NCBI GenBank assembly: GCA_013824865.1 | Contig: PNON01000016.1 | Span: forward strand, 1-45,295 | Direction: 5' to 3' | Length of the DNA stretch: 45,295 nt | Source of the DNA: Anaerolinea sp. | GTDB lineage: Bacteria; Chloroflexota; Anaerolineae; Anaerolineales; Anaerolineaceae | In this document: piece by piece, positions 1-8,136 of the stretch | Layout: each line of letters opens with the position of its first letter | Position numbering within the stretch: position 1 is the stretch's first letter | Made by a program: the position numbers and the translations under genes | Notes under the pieces: generated by a model | Told to the model about the DNA's origin: nothing | Databases searched by the model: none | The model's input: only the letters and a program-made list of their open reading frames with translations

Positions 1-699
1 TTCATCACCGGCCTGGCAGAGATAACCGGCAGTTTTGAAGAAGCCATTGTCGAAAGTGGCCGTGTCCTGGCAGTTCAGGGCAGGGTGTTGCCTTCCACGT
101 TGATGGATGTGCGCCTGGCTGCTGATATTATGCTTACCGAGCAGGATGCCGGTTTGCAGGTGAAAGGTGAATCCAGGATACCCAGGGCAGCCGGCAAAGT
201 GAGACGCATCTGGCTGGAACCAGAAAACCCTCCAGCTTATCCCCCGGCTATCCAGGCCATCCTGTCAGCCGATTTGTTAATCATCGGACCAGGTTCTCTC
301 TACACCAGCATTCTGCCTAATTTGCTTGTCCCTGATGTTGTTGATGCCATCAAAGCCAGTAGAGGAATGAAATTCTATATATGTAACCTGGCCACACAAC
401 ACGGTGAGACGGACGGTTACAGCAGTGGAGATCATGTACGCGCCATCGAGAAACACATTGGCGGCCGCTTGTTTGATCTAGTCATATGCAATGATAATTG
501 CGCCGGTGACCTGCCTGAGGGAGTCGATTGGGTAAGTTTGGATCCCGCGCTGGTATCTGATTACCCCTTCTATCAAACTGATCTGAGAAATAATGATAAC
601 CCCTGGCGCCACGATTCAAAGAAACTGGCTCAAACTATCATGGATATATACCTGGATCGGACAGGTCCTCTGCCTGAGAGGGAAATCGATCCCTCATAG
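1..699 (+). CDS. yvcK: YvcK/CofD-family gluconeogenesis factor, 3' part
   Basis: Frame 1 is open from the first base to the stop at 697-699, so the gene begins upstream of the window; 232 residues are present. YvcK proteins bind UDP-sugars and are needed for normal cell-wall metabolism and growth on gluconeogenic carbon sources; they share the CofD fold. Seen here are the family's V-L-P-S-T-L stretch followed by V-R-L-A (about residues 34-43), the I-G-P-G-S-L-Y-T-S motif (about residues 95-103) with the following L-V-P-D, and the conserved C-N-L-A-T-Q-x-G-E-T segment. The family is usually a little over 300 residues, so roughly the C-terminal two thirds is here. The position just before gap and pgk fits a link to central carbon flux. 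An ATG at 85 opens a shorter frame but the conserved sequence before it shows it is internal. Confidence 0.9.
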   Translation, partial: FITGLAEITGSFEEAIVESGRVLAVQGRVLPSTLMDVRLAADIMLTEQDAGLQVKGESRIPRAAGKVRRIWLEPENPPAYPPAIQAILSADLLIIGPGSLYTSILPNLLVPDVVDAIKASRGMKFYICNLATQHGETDGYSSGDHVRAIEKHIGGRLFDLVICNDNCAGDLPEGVDWVSLDPALVSDYPFYQTDLRNNDNPWRHDSKKLAQTIMDIYLDRTGPLPEREIDPS

Positions 700-782
700 T
701 TGTCTATTCATTTGCCCATTCAAATGCGTTATGATAAAATTCCTTACTTTGAAATCATTTATTATCTTATGGAGGTGATAAA

Positions 783-1835
783 ATGGCAATAAAAGTTGGT
801 ATCAATGGTTTCGGGCGTATTGGGCGCCAGGTCTTAAAGGCAGTCATGGATTTTCACGGCAAGGAATTGGAAGTCGTGGCTGTCAATGACCTTTTTGACT
901 CCCAGACAAATGCACATTTATTTAAGTACGATTCCAATTATGGAATCTTCCAGGGAACTGTTCAAGTGGATGGCAATGATCTCGTCATCGATGGGAAGAA
1001 GATCAAGGTTTTCGCTGAAAAAGAACCGGGTGCACTTCCATGGAAGGATTTGGGCGTGGATATCGTCGTCGAATCGACTGGCATGTTCACCGATGCCATT
1101 GGTGACCCGGCCAAGGGTAAGTCCGGCGCTAATATTCATATTATCAAAGGCGGAGCCAGAAAGGTGATCATTTCTGCTCCTGCCAAGAACGAAGATCTGA
1201 CTGTGGTGCTGGGTGTCAACGAAGATAAATATGATTCCTCCAAGCACCATGTAGTTTCCAATGCCAGCTGTACCACCAACTGCCTGGCTCCCGCTGCCAA
1301 AATCGTCCACGACAACTGGAAGATTCAATACGCGGTCATGACCACCATCCATTCCTATACCAATGATCAGGTCATCTTAGATCAGGGACACAAAAAAGAA
1401 ATGCGCCGCTCGCGAGCTGCTGGTCTGAACATCATTCCTACCACAACCGGGGCTGCCAAGGCAATCGCACTCGTTATTCCAGAGCTTAGAGGCAAGTTTG
1501 ATGGCTTCTCCATGCGAGTTCCTTCCCCGACTGTTTCGGTGGTTGACCTTGTCGCCACTGTCGAAAAAACGGTCACCAAAGAAGAGCTTAATGCTGCTTT
1601 TATAGCTGCCTCGAAAGGCGCTCTTAAGGGTATTCTGGGTTTTACCGCTGGCGAATATGGTGATCCGCTCGTTTCCACCGACTTCAAAGGTGATCCCCGG
1701 TCGTGCATTGTTGACCTCTCTTACAACATGGTGATGGGCGGCAACCTGGTGAAGGTGGTTGCCTGGTACGATAACGAGTGGGGCTATTCCTGCCGCACCG
1801 CGGACCTGGCTGCCCTAATGGCCAAATCCCTGTAG
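783..1835 (+). CDS. gap: Glyceraldehyde-3-phosphate dehydrogenase, type I
   Basis: This cytosolic enzyme oxidises glyceraldehyde-3-phosphate to 1,3-bisphosphoglycerate with NAD(P). The 350-residue protein starts with the Rossmann motif [10 protein letters not shown] (residues 7-16) and carries the active-site signature [10 protein letters not shown], whose first Cys is the catalytic thiol. The substrate-binding stretch around H-S-Y-T-N-D-Q and the C-terminal W-Y-D-N-E-W-G-Y-S motif are present. It is slightly longer than the usual 330-340 residues because of an insertion around residues 105-120 (D-P-A-K-G-K-S). The start is set by GGAGGTGA at 771-778, spaced 4 bases from ATG. A possible -10 box (TATGAT, 730-735) lies in the 83-base gap after yvcK. 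pgk follows 94 bases downstream, so a gap-pgk transcript is likely. Confidence 0.97.
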   Translation: MAIKVGINGFGRIGRQVLKAVMDFHGKELEVVAVNDLFDSQTNAHLFKYDSNYGIFQGTVQVDGNDLVIDGKKIKVFAEKEPGALPWKDLGVDIVVESTGMFTDAIGDPAKGKSGANIHIIKGGARKVIISAPAKNEDLTVVLGVNEDKYDSSKHHVVSNASCTTNCLAPAAKIVHDNWKIQYAVMTTIHSYTNDQVILDQGHKKEMRRSRAAGLNIIPTTTGAAKAIALVIPELRGKFDGFSMRVPSPTVSVVDLVATVEKTVTKEELNAAFIAASKGALKGILGFTAGEYGDPLVSTDFKGDPRSCIVDLSYNMVMGGNLVKVVAWYDNEWGYSCRTADLAALMAKSL

Positions 1836-1873
1836 GATGCTGCGGGTTTTTTGCAGGAGCTAAAAAACAGATG

Positions 1874-1905
1874 AGGCGTAATGTCCCATGAGGGGCTTTA
1901 CGCCT
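1874..1905 (+). promoter_or_regulatory. Intercistronic hairpin between gap and pgk
   Basis: The arms AGGCGTAA (1874-1881) and TTACGCCT (1898-1905) pair perfectly. Inside them GTCCC (1883-1887) and GGGGC (1892-1896) can pair across an ATGA loop. No U-run follows, so it does not look like an intrinsic terminator. It ends 25 bases before the pgk start and could protect or mark a processing end of a gap-pgk mRNA. A second small A/T inverted repeat (1846-1852 with 1862-1868) lies just after the gap stop. Confidence 0.5.
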
Positions 1906-1929
1906 TCATTACATCTAACGGAGGAAATT

Positions 1930-3105
1930 ATGTTCAGTAAAAAAACAGTAGTGGATCTGGATGTAAAGGGTAAGAAGGTCTTTGTACGGGTGGATTTCAA
2001 TGTCCCCATCAAGGACGGAGTGGTGGGTGATGACACCCGCATCCGTGCAGCCTTGCCAACCATCGAGTACCTGCTCAATAATGGAGCGGCTGTTATATTG
2101 GCATCTCATTTGGGACGTCCAAAAGGCGGACCAGATATAAAATACAGCCTTAAACCAGTGGCTGGTCACCTTTCAAAATTGCTGGGAAAACCAGTGAAAT
2201 TCGCTGAAGATTGCATCGGCCCAATAGCAGTGGCAGCTGCCAAAGCGCTCAAGGCAGGCGAAGTGCTTTTGCTCGAAAACACACGTTTCCACTTGGAAGA
2301 AGAAGCCAATAACCAGGGCATGGCTCGGGCTTTGGCTTCCCTGGCTGATCTCTATGTCAATGATGCTTTCGGCACAGCTCATCGCGCCCATGCCTCCACA
2401 GAAGGTGTTGCGCGTTACCTGCCTGCTGCGGCTGGTTTTCTGTTGGAAAAAGAGATCAAATACCTGGGTCAGGCCGTTGCAGCCCCCAAACACCCATTTG
2501 TCGCCATCCTGGGTGGTGCCAAGATCAGTGATAAGATCGGCGTTATCAAAAACCTGCTGCAAAAAGCAGATACCATCCTCATCGGAGGGGGCATGGCCAA
2601 TACTTTCCTGAAGGCGCAGGGTTTTGATATGGCGGATTCGCTGGTGGAAGATGCAGTCGTGGAAACCGCGAAAGAATTATTGGCAGATGGCAGCAGTAAG
2701 CTGCTGTTGCCAGTAGATGTCGTGGTGGCTGATAAATTTGAAGAATCTGCAGCACACAAAGTCCTGCCGGCTGGTAATGTCCCCGCAGGATGGCGTGTAC
2801 TGGATATTGGACCAGAGACGATCAAAGCTTATGGTAAGGTTATCAAGGATGCTGGCACAGTAGTCTGGAATGGTCCGATGGGTGTGTTTGAATTTGCGGA
2901 GTTTGCCAAAGGTACATATGGGGTTGCACAAGCTGTGGCTGATTCTTCTGCTATATCAGTTATCGGTGGCGGCGAATCCGTGGCAGCTATCCAGCAGTCC
3001 GGGCTGGCTGAAAAAATCACCCACATTTCCACCGGTGGCGGCGCGTCCCTGGAGATGCTGGAAGGGCTGGTATTACCTGGCGTGGCTGCATTGCAGGATA
3101 AATAA
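1930..3105 (+). CDS. pgk: Phosphoglycerate kinase
   Basis: Phosphoglycerate kinase transfers phosphate between 1,3-bisphosphoglycerate and ADP in glycolysis and the reverse in gluconeogenesis. The 391-residue protein has the N-terminal signature [10 protein letters not shown] (residues 17-26), the substrate-binding H-L-G-R-P, the E-N-T-R-F-H segment, the hinge motif [11 protein letters not shown], the nucleotide-domain motif N-G-P-M-G-V-F-E and the C-terminal G-G-G-x-S. An open frame extends back to 1888, but GGAGGAAA (1919-1926) placed 4-5 bases before the ATG at 1930 and the usual family N-terminus decide this start. It follows gap in the same orientation and precedes a small haem-binding-domain gene by 23 bases. 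Confidence 0.97.
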   Translation: MFSKKTVVDLDVKGKKVFVRVDFNVPIKDGVVGDDTRIRAALPTIEYLLNNGAAVILASHLGRPKGGPDIKYSLKPVAGHLSKLLGKPVKFAEDCIGPIAVAAAKALKAGEVLLLENTRFHLEEEANNQGMARALASLADLYVNDAFGTAHRAHASTEGVARYLPAAAGFLLEKEIKYLGQAVAAPKHPFVAILGGAKISDKIGVIKNLLQKADTILIGGGMANTFLKAQGFDMADSLVEDAVVETAKELLADGSSKLLLPVDVVVADKFEESAAHKVLPAGNVPAGWRVLDIGPETIKAYGKVIKDAGTVVWNGPMGVFEFAEFAKGTYGVAQAVADSSAISVIGGGESVAAIQQSGLAEKITHISTGGGASLEMLEGLVLPGVAALQDK

Positions 3106-3128
3106 CGGATCAACATAAGGAGTAATCC

Positions 3129-3578
3129 ATGAAAATATCGCCCATACGTTGGATACTCGCTGTTGGACTGCTACTGGGATTGGGATTCATGCTGATCCAA
3201 CTTGTGCCATATGGCAAGGATCACACCAACCCGGTTGTCCCAGCAGAAAATGATTGGGAGTGGGATTCACCCCGCACAGAAGCCCTCGTGCGGGGAGCCT
3301 GTTATGACTGCCATAGTAACGAGACCAAATGGCCATGGTATTCGAATGTAGCACCCATGTCCTGGTTAGTGACGCGTGATGTCCAGAAAGCCAGGTCAAC
3401 GTTCAATTTCAGCGAGATGTCCCTTGAAAAAGGGAAGTTGCGGGTGAATGAAATGGTGAAAAGGGTTTCAGGGAATATAATGCCACCACTACAATATACT
3501 GCAATACACTCAGAAGCCAGATTTTCAACAGTCGAGCGGCAGGATCTTGTCAATGGTCTGCTAGCCACATTCAAATAA
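3129..3578 (+). CDS. Small membrane-anchored haem-binding domain protein
   Basis: The 149-residue protein begins with a single hydrophobic segment (about residues 8-26) that should act as a membrane anchor or signal. The rest would then lie outside the membrane. It carries one c-type haem attachment motif, C-Y-D-C-H (C58, C61, H62), followed by S-N-E-T-K-W-P-W-Y, and later P-P-L-Q-Y. This layout matches the haem-binding domain family (Haem_bd, Pfam 14376), whose members are small monohaem proteins of unclear function. AAGGAG at 3117-3122 lies 6 bases before the ATG. It sits 23 bases after pgk and probably shares that transcript, although it has no known role in glycolysis. No cytochrome biogenesis genes are in the window. 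Confidence 0.8.
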   Translation: MKISPIRWILAVGLLLGLGFMLIQLVPYGKDHTNPVVPAENDWEWDSPRTEALVRGACYDCHSNETKWPWYSNVAPMSWLVTRDVQKARSTFNFSEMSLEKGKLRVNEMVKRVSGNIMPPLQYTAIHSEARFSTVERQDLVNGLLATFK

Positions 3579-3640
3579 CATACCGCAATATGAGGTTTGT
3601 ATAAATAATCGCCTAGCAGGGTTATCCCTACGTTATACGA

Positions 3641-4996
3641 TTAGATAATCCCATACGCCATCATTGCCTTGGCAACCTTAAGAAAACCAGCAATGTTTGC
3701 GCCCATGAGGTAATCGCCTTTTTTACCATAAACTTCAGAAGCCTCAAGACTCATCTTATGAATGTTTTTCATGATCACAAACAGCTTTTGATCCACTTCT
3801 TCGCGGGACCATGAAATCCGCATACTATTTTGAGACATTTCCAGACCAGAAACAGCTACTCCTCCAGCATTGGCTGCCTTGCCTGGTCCAAACAATACAT
3901 TGTTATCCTGGAAAACCTCAATAGCATCCATAGTGGAGGGCATGTTTGCTCCTTCCGAAACACAGAAGCAGCCATTATTAACCATGGCCTGGGCATTTAC
4001 TGATTCAATTTCGTTTTCGTGGGACGAAGGGAAAGCTATATCCAACTTTATGCTTTGTTCCCTGATCACATCCCAGATGCTTTTATCAGCATAATAAAGT
4101 ACCTTGAATTTTTCAGCATATTCACTGATGCGACCTCTTCTGTAATTCTTAAGGTCAAGCAAGTAATCCAATTTTTTGGAGTCAATGCCTGCTTCATCAA
4201 TGATGACGCCATTGGAATCTGACAAGCCGATGACCTTTCCGCCTAGCTGGATCACTTTTTCTACGGTATATTGAGCCACATTACCTGAGCCGCTAACCAC
4301 CACCACTTTATCTTTAATATCCAACCCCCGAGTAGCCAACATTTCAGCAGCAAAGTAGGTTGCACCGTAACCAGTGGCTTCGGGGCGGATTAAACTTCCT
4401 CCGAATTCGAGGCCCTTACCGGTTAAGACGCTGGCGTTTTGATTGACAATTTTAAGATAATAACCATATAAATAACCGATTTCCCTTGCGCCTACGCCAA
4501 TATCTCCAGCTGGAACATCTGTATCTGGACCAATATGACGGAACAATTCGCGCATGAAAGCCTGGCAGAAGCGCATAACCTCATTATCTGATTTACCTTT
4601 AGGGTCAAAATCAGAACCTCCCTTAGCTCCACCCATCGGAAGAGTAGTGAGCGAATTCTTAAAAATTTGCTCAAAACCAAGGAATTTAATAATCCCCAAA
4701 TTAACAGAAGGGTGAAATCTTAACCCGCCTTTATACGGACCAATCGCATTATTGAATTGGACCCTAAATCCCCGATTGATCTGAACTTCACCACTATCAT
4801 CTACCCATGGAACTCGAAATAATATCGCCCGATCAGGCACGACGATGCGTTCATAAATCTTGGCTTTAACAAAATCCGGATGTTTTATTATTGTTGGTTC
4901 AAGGGTAGTGAGAACTTCTTTTACTGCTTGAAGAAATTCAACCTGCCCTCTGTCTTTTTCATTAACTTTTTCGATAACATCCTGAATGACGCCCAT
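3641..4996 (-). CDS. gdhA: NADP-type glutamate dehydrogenase (hexameric, GdhA-like)
   Basis: The enzyme interconverts 2-oxoglutarate plus ammonia and glutamate. The 451-residue product keeps every active-site residue of the family at the numbering known for the Clostridium symbiosum enzyme: K89 (G-P-Y-K-G-G), K113, K125 in P-M-G-G-A-K-G-G-S-D, and D165 in V-P-A-G-D-I-G-V-G. The S-D-F-D-P-K-G-K-S stretch and G-S-G-N-V-A-Q-Y dinucleotide motif are typical of the anabolic, NADP-using subfamily; the cofactor is inferred. The frame is open 23 codons further upstream, but GGGAG about 7 bases before this ATG and the usual N-terminus support 4996. It lies 117 bases downstream of the three-gene minus-strand unit 5114-8853 that holds a degenerate paralogue, and may be read through from it or have its own promoter. 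Confidence 0.95.
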   Translation of the reverse strand: MGVIQDVIEKVNEKDRGQVEFLQAVKEVLTTLEPTIIKHPDFVKAKIYERIVVPDRAILFRVPWVDDSGEVQINRGFRVQFNNAIGPYKGGLRFHPSVNLGIIKFLGFEQIFKNSLTTLPMGGAKGGSDFDPKGKSDNEVMRFCQAFMRELFRHIGPDTDVPAGDIGVGAREIGYLYGYYLKIVNQNASVLTGKGLEFGGSLIRPEATGYGATYFAAEMLATRGLDIKDKVVVVSGSGNVAQYTVEKVIQLGGKVIGLSDSNGVIIDEAGIDSKKLDYLLDLKNYRRGRISEYAEKFKVLYYADKSIWDVIREQSIKLDIAFPSSHENEIESVNAQAMVNNGCFCVSEGANMPSTMDAIEVFQDNNVLFGPGKAANAGGVAVSGLEMSQNSMRISWSREEVDQKLFVIMKNIHKMSLEASEVYGKKGDYLMGANIAGFLKVAKAMMAYGII

Positions 4997-5113
4997 AGAA
5001 ATCTCCCATTCGTTTTTATACAAATGAACTACAGCTTTCAATGTAGCATAATAAACTTGAAGCATTAATTAAAAAGCGGGGGAAGTTATTAATATTTCAT
5101 AGAAAAATGAAAT

Positions 5114-6826
5114 TTATGCCTTAATAATCAGGCCTCTGCCACTGTGACCGTCCACAATAATTTTAAGTGGCGCAGAGAGTCTGACATGTTTGATGAACTT
5201 GGTTTCATCTACAACACTTTGCTTCTTAAGCCAATTCCAGTCGATACGATAGGGACTTGTAAACGGCATGGAAAAATATTTAACTCCAAGGTTGATTATA
5301 TTGTGAAAATAATGGGAACCCTGACTTAATTCAACTCTCACATTGTCCTGAGTAGCTTCAATAATCACCTTGGCGCCGCAGATCTGCCCCCAGTTGACCG
5401 GAATTCCCAGCCACGGATCCAACGTTCCAAGCCTGCCAAATACAATCAAAATATATGGGCGATTCGCTTCCAGGAGAATATGATTGAATCCTTCTAATTC
5501 CTCTGCGATTGTATTGGTAAATTTTAGCTCAAAATTTTCCGGTTTTACATAAATAATGTCGAAAATATTTTCAAGAATACCATTACCAAGAACCGTTTCG
5601 GAGGCGACTACAGCATTATCGTCAAGCAGATCTTCCGGTTTGACCAGTAATTCTTCTGTTGGAATTGCCATATTCCGTACTTGCAGAAATCCAAAATTGG
5701 GCGGATCAAAAGTCATCGCGAATTCAATCTCCACCGGCGATCCCATGACTTCTTCGCACTTTGTCAACAATGAAACAATTAACTTGTTGAAAGGGATGAT
5801 GTCAAGAACTAATAATGGAGCGAATGTCAAAGCACGTGGACCCGTATTCCCCATTCCAATTGAGAGGCGATCAGAATGGGGATCATAGGTGGAAACCAGG
5901 TATGCTAATGTCCCGTCTTTTTCAGCTGTTCTTAGATCTTCCTTGTGCATAAATTCTGTTTCTTTAATCGGGTTGTACTCGGCTGGTTCACCCATATTGA
6001 TTACCCAGAATGAATTCTGAGTTTCATCTAATATTTTCTGGACTGATTCGAAAGGTGGAGATATTTTCGGGAAAGCAGGAGAGTAAGTCCATGATCTACC
6101 TCCATCCACGATAGTCTTCCCCAGACCTAAAGCAAGGTCTACAACTCCGTCAATAGGTTTGGCTGGTTTAAAAGGGTAAAAATTGTACGAACGTGCCACC
6201 CCGGAAAGTTCAGGATAAAACCGTCTTTCGTGACGCTTACCGACAACTTCCTGGATGATGACAGCCATTTTTTCATCATGAAGATTTAGGCTGGTCGCAA
6301 GGCAATAATCCTTGGCAATTTTGTAATATGTAGAAGCCCAGACAAACTTAATCGCTTCAACCAGTTTTTGGAATCGGGTATCCGTGTTTAATTGGTTATT
6401 TGGGATTAGCTTGGTATGGTAAACACCAGCGAATGGCTTGCTTGTGGTGTCTTCAAGTAAACCAGATGAGCGTACCGCCAGCGGTATGGATAGAAGCTTT
6501 ATCAGGTTGCGTAGCTCACCTAGAATCTCAAAAGGCATATCAGCATTCTGAAAAGCATGTGCTATATGTTCATCTGAAGTATTTGAAAAGGCTATATCAT
6601 ATAATGCGTTACGCATCATAAATGCATCAAATACGGATGTCCCGATCACTGTCATTGGGGGAATATCAACCATGATTTCCGGGTATTCAATTGCCAGCTC
6701 ATTCAACTTATGGTGGATGGTTATTAATCCGTGAGCTTTTCCTCCCAGCTCTTCCCTTCTGGAAAGGAGTGGGTCGGTTTCTCCGGCATCGTGAGCCATG
6801 CTAATAAATTGAAACTTGGCGGTCAT
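5114..6826 (-). CDS. Stand-alone PEP/pyruvate-binding ATP-grasp protein (PPDK_N domain)
   Basis: The 570-residue protein matches the N-terminal ATP-grasp (PEP/pyruvate-binding) domain of pyruvate phosphate dikinase and PEP synthase over roughly residues 20-390. Visible elements are E-L-G-G-K-A-H-G (K30), A-V-R-S-S-G-L-L-E-D (R119), P-F-A-G-V-Y-H-T, the acidic E-I-E-F-A stretch (E366, E368) and L-Q-V-R-N-M (R384). The ATP site therefore looks intact. Absent are the swivelling phospho-histidine domain and the C-terminal PEP-binding barrel; residues 390-570 are a different tail with G-S-H-Y-F-H-N near its end. It cannot carry out the full dikinase reaction alone. It lies 13 bases after the dehydrogenase homologue and is probably translated from the same mRNA. 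No clear Shine-Dalgarno precedes the ATG; M10 is an alternative start. ATP-dependent phosphorylation of a partner is possible but unproven. Confidence 0.8.
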   Translation of the reverse strand: MTAKFQFISMAHDAGETDPLLSRREELGGKAHGLITIHHKLNELAIEYPEIMVDIPPMTVIGTSVFDAFMMRNALYDIAFSNTSDEHIAHAFQNADMPFEILGELRNLIKLLSIPLAVRSSGLLEDTTSKPFAGVYHTKLIPNNQLNTDTRFQKLVEAIKFVWASTYYKIAKDYCLATSLNLHDEKMAVIIQEVVGKRHERRFYPELSGVARSYNFYPFKPAKPIDGVVDLALGLGKTIVDGGRSWTYSPAFPKISPPFESVQKILDETQNSFWVINMGEPAEYNPIKETEFMHKEDLRTAEKDGTLAYLVSTYDPHSDRLSIGMGNTGPRALTFAPLLVLDIIPFNKLIVSLLTKCEEVMGSPVEIEFAMTFDPPNFGFLQVRNMAIPTEELLVKPEDLLDDNAVVASETVLGNGILENIFDIIYVKPENFELKFTNTIAEELEGFNHILLEANRPYILIVFGRLGTLDPWLGIPVNWGQICGAKVIIEATQDNVRVELSQGSHYFHNIINLGVKYFSMPFTSPYRIDWNWLKKQSVVDETKFIKHVRLSAPLKIIVDGHSGRGLIIKA

Positions 6827-6839
6827 ATATAATTAGTAT

Positions 6840-8135
6840 CTACCCGGTAACCCATCCGCGTTCCTGACAAGCCTTAGCAACCCGATCAATGGCAATGTTA
6901 TATACTGCATCACGCATTGGAAGATTACTGCTGCGGGCATAATTGCTGATATCGATGTACACCGAAGTCAAATGCGCATCGAGTTTACTCAGGACTTCGT
7001 CTTTGCTCCAAAAATAATTCATATTGCTTTGCACCTGTTCAAAATAACTACAAATAACTCCCCCGGAATTTGCCAGGATGTCGGGAATGACCAAAATACC
7101 ACGCTGATTAAGGATGGGGTCAACCTCCGGGTCAGTAGGACCATTGGCTGCTTCAGCAACAATCTTTACCTGAGAACTGATTTTATCCACATTATCGATT
7201 CGAATCTGGTGCTCGATAGCAGCAGGCACAAGAATATCGACATGCTGCTCGATCCATGTCTCACCAGGCAGGCATTCATAACCCAGACTCTCAGCCTTAG
7301 ACTTGTCGATCTCTCCAAAGCGGTCAGTAATAGATAATATCTTATCGAAGTCAATACCCTCTTTTTTTCTGAAAGTATATGCTGTGTTTTCAATGTGGTT
7401 CAAGCAGGAAATTGCAGTAACAACGCCACCCATCTGTTGGTAAAGCTGGACAGCGTGTTGGCCTACCGATCCGAAACCCTGAAAACTGGCCCTAGTCTTT
7501 GAAATATCAATTCCCATCTCCTTCAGTGCTTCGCGTATCGCAATGACTACACCATAACCGGGTGCTTCTCTTCTACCTTTTGAGCCTGCATGGTTGATGG
7601 GCTTACCGGTTATAAATCCGGGACTTTTGGATCCATGAATAGTTTCATATTCATCAAGCATCCAGAGCATATGTTGCGGGCTGGTCATTAAGTCAGGGCC
7701 CAGAATATCCCAATCGGGTCCGGTTATGTATGCGGTCTGGCGTACAAATCCACGGCAGATCCTCTCCTGTTCCTTTTGACTGAGGATATGTGTGTCACAC
7801 GCGACGCCCGAACTACCGCCTCCTAATGGCAGGTTCGTAACCGCACACTTCCATGTCATCCACATAGCCAGAGCGCGGATTGTATCAATTGTCTCTTGTG
7901 GATGAAACCGTATTCCGCCTTTTGTGGGGCCACGCGCATCATTGTATTGAACTTTGTATCCCATTAAAGTGATTGTTCTTCCGTCATCCATGTATATAGG
8001 CAAGCTGAAATGGTACTCCCGCATAGGAACGCGCAAGAATTCACGCAGCGAGTGATCAAGGCCAAGGATATCCGAAGAACGATCAAATTGCTTTAATGCG
8101 GTCTCGAAAATATTGTAAGGCCGATTGTTTGTCAT
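6840..8135 (-). CDS. Glutamate-dehydrogenase homologue lacking the catalytic lysine (probable pseudoenzyme)
   Basis: The 431-residue protein is collinear with NAD-type Glu/Leu/Phe/Val dehydrogenases: T-K-G-G-I-R-F-H-P (K72), W-K-C-A-V (K96), F-I-T-G-K-P, the Rossmann motif G-F-G-S-V-G, E-A-A-N-G-P-T and the A-N-S-G-G-V segment are all kept. The active-site loop, normally P-x-G-G-G/A-K-G-G, reads P-L-G-G-G-S-S-G here, so the catalytic Lys is Ser108 and the next Gly is Ser109. The codons (AGT TCG) are unambiguous on the minus strand. The Asp partner is present (D148 in G-P-D-L-M-T). The cofactor loop after the second strand is also unusual (S-C-L-N-H). Substrate and cofactor may bind, but normal dehydrogenation is unlikely. 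The start is 1 base after the regulator's stop, so translation is coupled. A glutamate or 2-oxoglutarate sensing role is inference. Confidence 0.85.
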   Translation of the reverse strand: MTNNRPYNIFETALKQFDRSSDILGLDHSLREFLRVPMREYHFSLPIYMDDGRTITLMGYKVQYNDARGPTKGGIRFHPQETIDTIRALAMWMTWKCAVTNLPLGGGSSGVACDTHILSQKEQERICRGFVRQTAYITGPDWDILGPDLMTSPQHMLWMLDEYETIHGSKSPGFITGKPINHAGSKGRREAPGYGVVIAIREALKEMGIDISKTRASFQGFGSVGQHAVQLYQQMGGVVTAISCLNHIENTAYTFRKKEGIDFDKILSITDRFGEIDKSKAESLGYECLPGETWIEQHVDILVPAAIEHQIRIDNVDKISSQVKIVAEAANGPTDPEVDPILNQRGILVIPDILANSGGVICSYFEQVQSNMNYFWSKDEVLSKLDAHLTSVYIDISNYARSSNLPMRDAVYNIAIDRVAKACQERGWVTG

Positions 8136-8136
8136 T

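Noticed and set aside
593-778. 61-codon frame over the yvcK end and gap leader
   Set aside because: It overlaps a conserved gene out of frame and ends in the gap Shine-Dalgarno region.
3620-3640. Sequence resembling part of an I-SceI homing site (TAGGGATAAC on the minus strand) and a short inverted repeat
   Set aside because: Only ten bases match, there is no homing endonuclease gene, and no T-run supports a terminator.
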